Assembly (NCBI GenBank): GCA_963821925.1
Contig: CAWGFO010000001.1
Span: forward strand, 124,001-188,000
DNA: 64,000 nucleotides
Source of the DNA: JAOUEA01 sp963821925
Lineage (GTDB): Bacteria > Actinomycetota > UBA4738 > HRBIN12
Direction: 5' to 3'
Below, one piece after another: positions 35,842 to 43,808 of the stretch (its first letter is position 1; every line of letters starts with the position of its first letter). A model generated the notes under the pieces. The model worked only from the letters and a program-made list of their open reading frames with translations, was not told where the DNA came from and did not search any database. A program made the position numbers and the translations under genes.

Positions 35842-37080
35842 CTAACCCGCGCGCAAGGCCCGGGCGAGCCGGGGCCGGGCTTCGATCCCCCGGCGGAGCG
35901 GCGCCACGCTCGCGAAGACGGCCGGGTTCAGCGTGATCGACAGGAGCGACACCGCGACCACGAGCTGCAGCCCATCGTCCGGCAGGATGCCGAGCCCGTG
36001 CGCTTCGGTCGCCACGATGAACGAGAACTCGCCCACCTGCGCCAGGCCGGCACCCACCATGAGGCCGATCTCGAGGGGGCGCCGTAGCGCCGCGACGATC
36101 GCGAGCGCGACGATCGACTTGCCGAGCACCACGACGGCGAGGAGCGCCACGATCTCGAGCGGCCGCTCGAGGAGGATCTCGGGGTCGAGCAGCATCCCCA
36201 CCGACACGAAGAAGAGCACGCCGAACACGTCGCTCAGCGGCACGATATCCTTGGCCGCCTTCTCGCTCACCGTCGATTCGCTGAGCACCGCGCCGGCGAG
36301 GAATCCGCCCAGGGCGAGGGACACGTCGAAGATCGCGGTCGCCGCGAACGCCACGCCGAGCGAGGCGGCCAACACCGCGAGCGTGAACAGCTCGCGCGAG
36401 CCCTCGCCCTCCACGGTGGTGAGCAGCCACGGCAGCACCCGGGCGCCGACGACGAGCATCAGCGCCGTCAGGAGCCCGGCCTTCGCGAGCGCCACACCGA
36501 CGTCGATCAGGCCCTGACCCGCGGCGAACGGCTCGCTCCCTGAGGTGACGCCCGCGACCACGGCCAGGGTCGGCAGCAACACCAGGGCGACGACCGTGAA
36601 GACGTCCTCCACGATCAGCCACCCCACCGCCACGCGGCCCGGCTCCGTCCCGAGGGCGCCGCGCTTCGTGAGCGTGCGCAAGAGCACGACGGTGCTGGCG
36701 ACCGAGACCGCCAGCCCCAGCACGAGCGACGCCGCAAGGTCGAACCCGAAGGCGAGGCCGACGATCGCCCCGAGCAGGCTTGCGGCCGCGATCTGACCCA
36801 CGGCGCCCGGCACCGCCACCCGGTACACGCTGACGAGGTCTCGAACGCTGAAGTGGAGACCCACGCCGAACATCAGCAGCGCGACGCCGACCTCCGCCAG
36901 CTCGAGGGCGACGTTCGGATCGGCCGCGATGCCCGGGGTGAAGGGTCCGATCACGATGCCGGCGACCAGGTAGCCGATGATCGATGGCAGCCCGAGGCGG
37001 CGAGCGACCAGCCCGAAGACGAACGCGGCCCCGAGGGCGATCGCGATCGTGGCGGTGAGTGAGCCGGCGTGCGCCTCCAT
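35842..37080 (-). CDS. CPA2-family cation/proton antiporter (KefB/NapA-like)
   Basis: The 412-residue membrane protein has about 12-13 helices with family motifs: GLPSIIGYLVAGIVIGP in helix 2, LLMFGVGLHFS, and GFLAGAVLSES near 260. It would exchange K+ or Na+ for protons. There is no C-terminal RCK/TrkA-N domain, so regulation by nucleotides or glutathione as in KefB is not expected from this protein alone. ATG 37080 has GAGG-type purines upstream. It follows the WS/DGAT gene by 16 nt on the same strand. Confidence 0.87.
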   Translation of the reverse strand: MEAHAGSLTATIAIALGAAFVFGLVARRLGLPSIIGYLVAGIVIGPFTPGIAADPNVALELAEVGVALLMFGVGLHFSVRDLVSVYRVAVPGAVGQIAAASLLGAIVGLAFGFDLAASLVLGLAVSVASTVVLLRTLTKRGALGTEPGRVAVGWLIVEDVFTVVALVLLPTLAVVAGVTSGSEPFAAGQGLIDVGVALAKAGLLTALMLVVGARVLPWLLTTVEGEGSRELFTLAVLAASLGVAFAATAIFDVSLALGGFLAGAVLSESTVSEKAAKDIVPLSDVFGVLFFVSVGMLLDPEILLERPLEIVALLAVVVLGKSIVALAIVAALRRPLEIGLMVGAGLAQVGEFSFIVATEAHGLGILPDDGLQLVVAVSLLSITLNPAVFASVAPLRRGIEARPRLARALRAG

Positions 37081-37096
37081 CGGTACGTCCCCGACC

Positions 37097-38497
37097 TCAG
37101 CGGGCCCTGGCTCGCGGCGATGATGCGGCCTCGGCGAGCTCGTCGATCGAGGCGGTGATCCCGGCGGCGAGGACGTCGAGGTCGCGCACGGCATCCCAGT
37201 CGGCCGTGAGCCCGAACGCCATCGTCCCCGCGAGACTCGTGCAGGCGACCGACAGCCCGCAGTTCTCGGCCAGCGGCATCGCGGGGAAGCTCGCGACCAG
37301 CCTGGCGCCGGCCAGGTACAGCGGCACCTGCGGCGCCGGCACGTTCGAGACCACGAGGTTGAACCAGCGTCCTCGGGAGATCAGGCGGGCCGCCATCGCG
37401 TGCAGGGCAGGCGGCGCGTACGCCCCGAGCCCGATGATCGAGTCGGCGCTCACGGCCATGCCGGACGCCTTCAGCTGCTCGGTGGCCCCGCGCACACGGC
37501 GCAGCCGGGTCGAGGGCTTCATCGGCCCGACGGGCACGTCGACGAAGGCCGGGGCGACGCGGTTCCCGACGTCTCCCTGCTCGGCACGCGAGCGCACGGA
37601 GACGGGCACCATCACGCGCAAGGTGCGGCCCTTCGACTCCTCGCCGCGATGCGCCAGCAGCCGGTGGAGGCCGCCCGCCACCGAGGCGAGCACGACGTCG
37701 TTGATCGTGCCGCCGAGCGCCGCGCGGATCCCGTGCACGCGTTCGAACGGCGTCTCGGCCGTCGCGAACCGGCGGGCGGGGCCGATCGTGGCATCGAACG
37801 GCCCGGGCGGACGACCGCCCATGCCGAAGATGTGCGTGGCGCCCGCGACCGTCTCCGAGACGTACTCCCAGGCGTGGCCGGGCGCGCGGACCGCGTGCGT
37901 GATCGCCTGAAGGGGATGCAGCACGAGGTCCTCCATCGCGTCGCGCACGAGGTCGCCCGATGACGGTGGCGCCTCCGCCTCCCACGGACGCTTCGGCGCC
38001 GGGCCGAGCGGCGCATCGGGCTCGAGGTCGAAGAGCGCCGAGGCGATCAGCATCCCGCTGATGCCGTCGGCGAGCGCGTGATGCAGCTTCAGCAGCACCG
38101 CCGTGCGACCCTTCTCCAGGCCCTCGAAGACGTAGAGCTCCCACAGCGGCTTCGATACGTCGAGGGGGCGTGAGAGGACCCGGCCCACCGCGCGCTCGAG
38201 TTGGAACCGACCACCCGGCGACGGGATCGCCGAGCGGCGCAGGTGGAAGTCCAGGTCGAAGTGGTCGTCGTCGACCCAGAGCGGGCGGGCGAGGTCGGCC
38301 GGCACGCGCAGCACCCGTTGGCGCAGGCGCGGCGCCAGGTGGAGGCGCGCCTCGACCACCCGCTGCACGTCGTCGTACGTGAGCGGGCCGTCGGCGCGCG
38401 GCTCCAGGATCGATACCCCGGCGACGTGCATGTGCATCGCGGGGCGCTCGAGGTAGAGGAAGCTTGCGTCGAGGCTCGAGAGACGTTCAGGGGCCAT
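37097..38497 (-). CDS. Wax ester synthase / diacylglycerol acyltransferase (WS/DGAT)
   Basis: The 466-residue enzyme starts with the family signature RLSSLDASFLYLE and carries the catalytic HHALADG motif (HHxxxDG, near residue 139) and NDVVLASVAGGLHRLL in the C-terminal domain. It esterifies acyl-CoA with long-chain alcohols or diacylglycerol, making storage wax esters or triacylglycerol; many actinobacteria have several copies. TAGGGT (38511-38506) ends 8 nt before ATG 38497, so the mRNA is likely leaderless and runs on into the antiporter gene. Confidence 0.92.
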   Translation of the reverse strand: MAPERLSSLDASFLYLERPAMHMHVAGVSILEPRADGPLTYDDVQRVVEARLHLAPRLRQRVLRVPADLARPLWVDDDHFDLDFHLRRSAIPSPGGRFQLERAVGRVLSRPLDVSKPLWELYVFEGLEKGRTAVLLKLHHALADGISGMLIASALFDLEPDAPLGPAPKRPWEAEAPPSSGDLVRDAMEDLVLHPLQAITHAVRAPGHAWEYVSETVAGATHIFGMGGRPPGPFDATIGPARRFATAETPFERVHGIRAALGGTINDVVLASVAGGLHRLLAHRGEESKGRTLRVMVPVSVRSRAEQGDVGNRVAPAFVDVPVGPMKPSTRLRRVRGATEQLKASGMAVSADSIIGLGAYAPPALHAMAARLISRGRWFNLVVSNVPAPQVPLYLAGARLVASFPAMPLAENCGLSVACTSLAGTMAFGLTADWDAVRDLDVLAAGITASIDELAEAASSPRARAR

Positions 38498-38557
38498 CGC
38501 CTTCCACCCTACCGTCCGACACGCGGCGCGGAACCGCCGGTGCTAGGGTGCGGCGCG

Positions 38558-40483
38558 ATGAGGGCGGGTCGAGTCGTACGGGTGGTCGCGGCGGGCGCCC
38601 TGCTCGCCCTCGGGAGCGGCGCGGGGATCGCCCGCGCCGACGACTACGGGGCCTCGGTGAGCGCGATCGACAACGTGTTCGCCCCGGAGGTCGTCCGCGT
38701 CCAGCCGGGCGAGGCCGTCGAATGGACGATGGACGGCCGCAGCCCCCACACGGTGCAGGCCGACGACGGCTCGTGGGGGTCCGGGAACCTCGAGCCGGGC
38801 GACGAGTACACGTGGAGCTTCGACCAGCCCGGCGTCTACACCTACTTCTGCAAGTACCACGGCTCCCCGGGCGTGGGGATGACCGGCACCGTGCTCGTGG
38901 GGGACGTGCCGCTCCCGGGTCCGGCGGGCGGCGTGGGACCCGGCCGAGAGCCGGTGCCGGGGGGGTTCGCGGACACCGTGCGGGTGCCCCGGGATGCCGC
39001 CACGATCCAGGACGCCGTCGACGAGGCGGAGCCGGGCGGGATGGTGCTGATCTCGCCCGGTGTCTACGAGGAGGACGCGACCGTCACCACGCCCTACCTG
39101 ACGATCCGGGGCACCGACCGCAACCGCGTGGTGATCGACGGAGGGTTCGAGCGCGCGATCGGGATCCACGTGATCGAGGCCGACGGCGTGTCGATCGAGA
39201 ACCTCACGGTGCGCAACCACCTGCTGAACGGCGTGCAGTGGACGGGCGTGCACGGGTACTGGGCCTCGTACGTCACCGCGTACAACAACGGGGACTACGG
39301 GATCTACGCGTACGACTCGGACTGGGGACAGATCGACCACTCGTACGCGAGCGGGTCACCCGACAGCGGCTTCTACATCGGGCAGTGCTTCCCGTGCCAC
39401 GCCGTGATCACCGACATCCTGGCCGAGCACAACGCGATGGGGTACAGCGGGACGAACGCCGGTGGCGACCTCTCGATCGTGAACAGCGAATGGCGGCTGA
39501 ACATGAGCGGGATCGTCCCCAACACGCTCGATTCCGAGTTGTTGGCACCGCAGCAGGACGCCTACATCGCCGGCAACTACGTGCACGACAACAACTCGAC
39601 CACGGCCGACACGAAGGACCTCGAGTACCCGACGTTCGGCTCGGGGATCATCCTCGCCGGCGGTCGCGACAACCTGGTCGAGGGGAACCTCGTCGAGGAT
39701 CACGAGAGCTACGGGATCGCGGTGATGCCGAACCTCGACGCGAACCTGTGGCCCACCGCCGAGAACGAGGTCCGCGGCAACGTGGTGCGAGCGTCGGGCC
39801 GGGCGGACCTGGCGCTGGGCGCTCCGGCCGCCGGCGGCGACTGCTTCGCGGGGAACGACTACGCGACGAGCGCCCCGCCCGCGATCGAGCTGCTGAAGGG
39901 ATGCGGGTCGCCGCTCGCGTCGATCGGCGGCGGGGACTTCGCCCCCACCGTGAACCTCGGCACGCGGTTCCTCGACGCGCTCGACGGCGCGTTCCCGCAC
40001 GGCGACTGGCGCTCGCAGCCGGTGCCGCCGGATCAGCCACCGATGCCCAACGCGGCCGCGGCGCCGCCACACCCCGCGATCCCCGAGGAGGTCGTGCCGC
40101 AGCCGGTCCGCGTGCGCCCGGTCGCCGACATCCGGTCCACCTCGTCACTCACCGTCGGGAAGGAGCTCACCGTGTTCGGAGTCCCGCTCGCCACCTCGTG
40201 GTGGAGCCTGCTGATCGGCCTCTACGGCTACGTGCTGCCGGGGTTCCTCTACGCCGCGTGGGTCACGATCGCCCTGTGGGACCTGATCCGCCAGGAATCC
40301 GTCCCGATCCCCTTCCGCGCCCGATGGATGGCGGTCGTGATCCTGGTGCCGCTCCTCGGTCCGCTCCTCTACTTCGGGTTCGGGAGGTCACCGATCCCGA
40401 CACAGCTGCGGTTGATGCTGACGGCGGGTGGGGCACTCGCGTGCCTGCTGGTCTCGGGGCTCGCGGCGGTGTTCGGGGGCTAG
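38558..40483 (+). CDS. Membrane-anchored plastocyanin / parallel beta-helix fusion with PLDc_N tail
   Basis: The 641-residue protein has a signal peptide, a cupredoxin domain (about 30-125) with all four type 1 copper ligands (SPHTV His, then C-x-x-x-H and Met in FCKYHGSPGVGM), a right-handed beta-helix of NosD/PbH1 type (about 140-440, with VRNHLLNGVQW and GDYGIYAYD repeats), a proline-rich linker and a C-terminal membrane part with PLDc_N-like helices (WSLLIGLYGYVLPGFLYA, ILVPLLGPLLYFGFGR). The beta-helix would face outside. Electron transfer coupled to polysaccharide binding is a guess. TAGGGT (38544-38549) ends 8 nt before ATG 38558. Confidence 0.85.
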   Translation: MRAGRVVRVVAAGALLALGSGAGIARADDYGASVSAIDNVFAPEVVRVQPGEAVEWTMDGRSPHTVQADDGSWGSGNLEPGDEYTWSFDQPGVYTYFCKYHGSPGVGMTGTVLVGDVPLPGPAGGVGPGREPVPGGFADTVRVPRDAATIQDAVDEAEPGGMVLISPGVYEEDATVTTPYLTIRGTDRNRVVIDGGFERAIGIHVIEADGVSIENLTVRNHLLNGVQWTGVHGYWASYVTAYNNGDYGIYAYDSDWGQIDHSYASGSPDSGFYIGQCFPCHAVITDILAEHNAMGYSGTNAGGDLSIVNSEWRLNMSGIVPNTLDSELLAPQQDAYIAGNYVHDNNSTTADTKDLEYPTFGSGIILAGGRDNLVEGNLVEDHESYGIAVMPNLDANLWPTAENEVRGNVVRASGRADLALGAPAAGGDCFAGNDYATSAPPAIELLKGCGSPLASIGGGDFAPTVNLGTRFLDALDGAFPHGDWRSQPVPPDQPPMPNAAAAPPHPAIPEEVVPQPVRVRPVADIRSTSSLTVGKELTVFGVPLATSWWSLLIGLYGYVLPGFLYAAWVTIALWDLIRQESVPIPFRARWMAVVILVPLLGPLLYFGFGRSPIPTQLRLMLTAGGALACLLVSGLAAVFGG

Positions 40484-40485
40484 CG

Positions 40486-41214
40486 TCACCGGGCCTCGAG
40501 CTCGATGCGCATCCGCTTGTTCGCCTTGCCCTTCGATTCGGTCTTCACGACACGGACGCGGCCGACCTCCGAGGTCGAGCGAACGTGCGTGCCGCCGTCG
40601 GCCTGCTTGTCGATGCCCTCGATGTCGATCACGCGGATCGGGTCGACGTGGTCGGGGATCAGCGACACCTTCGTACGGATCAGGTCGGGGTCGGCGAGCG
40701 CCTCCGAACGCGGCAGGAAGCTCACGTGCACCGGGACGTCTTCGGCGAGCCGGCCGTTCAGGCGCTCCTCGACCTCGCGGCCGAACTCCTGGCTGATGCC
40801 GTCGAGCTCGAAGTCCATCCTCGCCGACCCGCTCGAGTCCATGTTGCCGCCCGTGACCTTCGCGCCCCATCCCGAGAACACGATGCCCGAGAGCGCGTGG
40901 AGCGCGGTGTGCGTTCGCATGTGGAGGTACCTGCGGTCCCAGTCGATCTCGGCGGTGACCGCGGTGCCGACGGCGGGGACGTCGGACCCGGGCTCGGGCA
41001 CGTGCAGCGTCTCGCCGTCGTCGCGGGACTTCACCGTGTCGATGATCGCGCACGATCCGCCCTCCCAGCGCAGCTCGCCCATGTCGCCGGGCTGGCCGCC
41101 GCCCCGCGCGTAGAAGACCGTTCGGTCGAGCACGACGCCGTCCTCGCGGACGTCGGCCACGGTCGCGTCGCAAGTGGTCAGGTAGGCGTCGTGGGCACAG
41201 AGATCGTCGGTCAT
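40486..41214 (-). CDS. Alanyl-tRNA editing protein (AlaX)
   Basis: The 242-residue protein matches the stand-alone editing domain of alanyl-tRNA synthetase, which hydrolyses Ser- or Gly-charged tRNA-Ala. It has VVLDRTVFYARGGGQPGD at the start, the zinc motif MRTHTALHAL (HxxxH, near 105) and the second motif ADGGTHVRSTSEVG near 220. TAACGT (41227-41222) lies 7 nt before ATG 41214, a leaderless start; the GTG-like codons upstream are therefore not used. Confidence 0.9.
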   Translation of the reverse strand: MTDDLCAHDAYLTTCDATVADVREDGVVLDRTVFYARGGGQPGDMGELRWEGGSCAIIDTVKSRDDGETLHVPEPGSDVPAVGTAVTAEIDWDRRYLHMRTHTALHALSGIVFSGWGAKVTGGNMDSSGSARMDFELDGISQEFGREVEERLNGRLAEDVPVHVSFLPRSEALADPDLIRTKVSLIPDHVDPIRVIDIEGIDKQADGGTHVRSTSEVGRVRVVKTESKGKANKRMRIELEAR

Positions 41215-41262
41215 GCTCGGGACGTTACCGCGGCACCGCACGGGACGGAGCGAGCGCCGGTC

Positions 41263-41733
41263 TCATGGGCAGCCCTCATAGGCTCCGCCGCCGGTCTGTC
41301 GCCAGGCCCCGTGGATGAGGGTGAAGATCGCCTTCCCCCCGCCCGTGCACCCGAACGGGGCAGGGTCCGTCCACGCCCACTTCAGCCGGGCACGAACACC
41401 GCGCCACACGAACGGGGCCAGGACCCAGTAGACGCCGGCGTTCGGCCACATCCGGTGTACCCAGATGATCGATGCATCCGACGCGTCCTCGATCGCCGTG
41501 CGGAGCCGCGGCGAGATCCGGGTGCAACCGGTCTCCTCGCGGACGTTCGCACAGCGCCGAACGAGCACCTGGATCTGATCTGTTCCCGCGAAGACGTCGA
41601 GCACGCTCGCGATCATGCCGGCCTGGGCGGCCGGGCCACGGACCCAGGTGCGCGGCGCCGCCGAAGCGGCCGGGGTCGCCACCAGGATCGCACTCACCGA
41701 GCCGAGGATCAGGAGCCGCCGCATCCCGGCCAT
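41263..41733 (-). CDS. Secreted small protein of unknown function
   Basis: The 156-residue product has a signal peptide (RRLLILGSVSAILVATPAASA, cleaved near residue 26) and a mature part with four cysteines (CANVREETGC, GCTGGG and the C-terminal EGCP) that may form disulfides. Tryptophans and basic residues are frequent (WVHRMWPNAGVYWVL). I do not recognise a family. An internal ATG at 41724 is an equally good start. Its neighbours on the same strand, AlaX and a DMT transporter, give no functional hint. Confidence 0.6.
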   Translation of the reverse strand: MAGMRRLLILGSVSAILVATPAASAAPRTWVRGPAAQAGMIASVLDVFAGTDQIQVLVRRCANVREETGCTRISPRLRTAIEDASDASIIWVHRMWPNAGVYWVLAPFVWRGVRARLKWAWTDPAPFGCTGGGKAIFTLIHGAWRQTGGGAYEGCP

Positions 41734-41766
41734 CCTCGCACGGGACGCACGGTGTGCGCGGCGCCC

Positions 41767-42681
41767 TCAGACGTTCGGCTCGGCGATCCGCGTGGTCCGG
41801 ATCACCGACGCGATCACCGCACCGACGAGGATCAGCGAGCCGCCGATCGCCACCGGGACGGTGATCGGCTCGTCCAGGAAGAAGTACGCCAGGATCGCGA
41901 CGGTGAGCGGCTCCATCACCCCGATGATCGCGTTGCGGACGGCGCCGACCCGCTGCAGCCCGGCGAGCATGGCGGCGAAGGCGCCCGCCGAGAACACCAT
42001 CATCGCGACGAGCCGCCAGGCGGAGGCGGCGGGCGGGAACACCACCGCGCCGAACGCCACCGCGTAGACGACGTTCGCGGTGGCCGCGCCGATGCCGAGC
42101 CATGCGGCCGCCGTGAGCGGGTCGGTGGCCTTCACGTGCCGATCGGTGCCGACCAGATACGCGGTGTACGCCACCGAGGTGCAGAGGGCCAGCACGATCC
42201 CCAGGCTCGTGATGTCGGCCCCGCCCCCGCCCAGGACGACCATCGCGCTCCCGGCGATCGCGAGTCCCAGCGCGACGAACAGCATCCCGGGCGGGCCCTT
42301 CCGATCGAGCGCGATCGTCGCGAGCATCACCCACACCGGGTACGTGTAGAACAGCAGCGTGACGGCGGCCGCGCTCCCGTGGTTCAAGGCGGAGAAGTAG
42401 AACGCGGCCTCCGATCCGTAGCCGATCGTGCCGGCGATCGCGAGGGCCGCTCGCTCCTCCGGCACCGGCAGCAGCGGACGACCCGTGAGCACCACGAGCC
42501 CGAGCAACAGCGCCGACTGGCCACCGAAGCGGATCGCGAGCATCACGAACGGCAACTCGCCCGCCTGCACCTGCTTGCCGAGGATCACCACCACGGCGAA
42601 CAGGACGGCCATCAGGGCCGAGAGCCCGGATCCGGCGAGCTCGCCCCGCCGGTCCGTCGCGCGGCGGGAGCCCCCCGTCAC
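41767..42681 (-). CDS. EamA/DMT-superfamily transporter
   Basis: The 304-residue protein has ten membrane helices in two EamA repeats (about 15-150 and 160-295), with YGSEAAFYFSALNHGSAAAV and the second-repeat MEPLTVAILAYFFLDEP, typical of drug/metabolite exporters. GTG 42681 overlaps the stop of the hydrolase gene upstream (4 nt), so they are translated together. Substrate is unknown. Confidence 0.87.
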   Translation of the reverse strand: MTGGSRRATDRRGELAGSGLSALMAVLFAVVVILGKQVQAGELPFVMLAIRFGGQSALLLGLVVLTGRPLLPVPEERAALAIAGTIGYGSEAAFYFSALNHGSAAAVTLLFYTYPVWVMLATIALDRKGPPGMLFVALGLAIAGSAMVVLGGGGADITSLGIVLALCTSVAYTAYLVGTDRHVKATDPLTAAAWLGIGAATANVVYAVAFGAVVFPPAASAWRLVAMMVFSAGAFAAMLAGLQRVGAVRNAIIGVMEPLTVAILAYFFLDEPITVPVAIGGSLILVGAVIASVIRTTRIAEPNV

Positions 42682-43466
42682 GGACCGCCCCCGAGGAAGG
42701 CGCTCACGCGGCCGACCAGGTCGGGGATCGCGTCCATCAGTTCCTCCTCGGAGCCGAGCATCACCAGCTCCGACGACGGGATCAGGTCGGCGAGCGCCCG
42801 CGCGACCGAGGCGGGGTGCACGGCGTCGCCCTCGCGCGCGATGATCAGCGCGGGCGCCGTCACGGCGCGCAGTCGTTCCGGGTCATCGACCGCGACGTCA
42901 CCGACCACCTGCCGGATCGCCCGCGCGACGCCGACGGGGTTCATGTCCTGCCAGAGCAGCAGGTCGAAGTCGCGGAGCCCCGGTTGCTGCGCGTACGCAT
43001 CGGCGCGCCCCGACGCCGCGAGGACCGCCTCGATCGCCTCCTCGCGCGGGAGGGTTTCGAGCAGCTCCGCCGTCCGGTCGAACAGCGCCCGGTCGCCGAT
43101 CGGACGATCGAGGGCCGCCGGCAACAGGAACACCAGCCGCTCGAACCCGGCCGGATCGCGCGCCAGCAGGTGCGCCAGCGCTCCCGCGCCGAGCGACGTG
43201 CCCACCGCGTTCCTCGCGCCGTAGGCCGTCGCCACATCCTCCAGGTCGCGCGCGAAGTCGGCGAACGCGAAGCTGCCGGCCGACGGGGTGCTCGAGTGGC
43301 CGTGCCCACGGAAGCAGAACCGCACCTTCGTCCCGGGCGCGAAGGGCGTGAAGGCGGCGAGCTCCATGCAGGAGTTCGTGAGCCCATGCGCGAAGACCGT
43401 GACCGGATCGCCAGCACCATCGACCTCGACGTGCAGGGTGGCGTCACGGGTCGTCAGCTCGGGCAC
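42678..43466 (-). CDS. Alpha/beta hydrolase
   Basis: The 262-residue hydrolase has VTVFAHGLTNSCMEL (oxyanion region), FRGHGHSSTP, and the nucleophile elbow GTSLGAGAL (Ser near 95). The expected acid is in AREGDAVHP. The usual catalytic His near the C-terminus (LGSEEELMD) is not obvious, so activity is uncertain. GAGGAGGGAG precedes GTG 43466, and the minus -10 box TACGCT at 43500-43495 gives a leader of about 20 nt. Confidence 0.8.
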   Translation of the reverse strand: MPELTTRDATLHVEVDGAGDPVTVFAHGLTNSCMELAAFTPFAPGTKVRFCFRGHGHSSTPSAGSFAFADFARDLEDVATAYGARNAVGTSLGAGALAHLLARDPAGFERLVFLLPAALDRPIGDRALFDRTAELLETLPREEAIEAVLAASGRADAYAQQPGLRDFDLLLWQDMNPVGVARAIRQVVGDVAVDDPERLRAVTAPALIIAREGDAVHPASVARALADLIPSSELVMLGSEEELMDAIPDLVGRVSAFLGGGP

Positions 43467-43494
43467 CCCGGCTCCCTCCTCGGCGTTCCCCGAG

Positions 43495-43504
43495 AGCGTA
43501 CGAT
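43495..43504. promoter_or_regulatory. Overlapping divergent -10 boxes (hydrolase / small protein)
   Basis: AGCGTACGAT reads TACGAT on the plus strand (43499-43504) and TACGCT on the minus strand (43500-43495), sharing the TA step, within a 48-nt gap between divergent starts. Confidence 0.55.
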
Positions 43505-43514
43505 GCGCGGCGAG

Positions 43515-43808
43515 ATGGCCGATCCGCCGAACATCGAGGTCCAGCGGACCGACGTCGAGCAGTTCCTTTCGCGGTTCACGGTGCGCGTGACCGACGAGTC
43601 CGGCACGTCCACTCACACCGTCACCCTGTCCGGCCCGGATTGGGAACGCCTCGGCAAGCCGTTCCGGTCGCCCGACGACCTCGTGCGCGCGTCCTTCACC
43701 TACCTGCTCGCGCGTGAGCCGAAGGAGCAGATCCTCGCCTCGTTCGACCTCGGCCAGATCTCCACGTACTTCCCCGGCTGGGAGCGCGAGCTCGCGCCGC
43801 CCGCCTAG
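43515..43808 (+). CDS. Small acidic protein, function unknown
   Basis: The 97-residue protein begins MADPPNIEVQRTDVEQFL and looks like a compact alpha/beta domain with the segment YLLAREPKEQILASFDLGQISTYFPGWE split by a short turn. No membrane segment, signal or cofactor motif is visible and I do not recognise the family. An in-frame ATG at 43503 overlaps the -10 box, so the ATG at 43515, 10 nt after TACGAT, is preferred. Its stop abuts the stop of the large membrane protein gene on the other strand. Confidence 0.6.
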   Translation: MADPPNIEVQRTDVEQFLSRFTVRVTDESGTSTHTVTLSGPDWERLGKPFRSPDDLVRASFTYLLAREPKEQILASFDLGQISTYFPGWERELAPPA

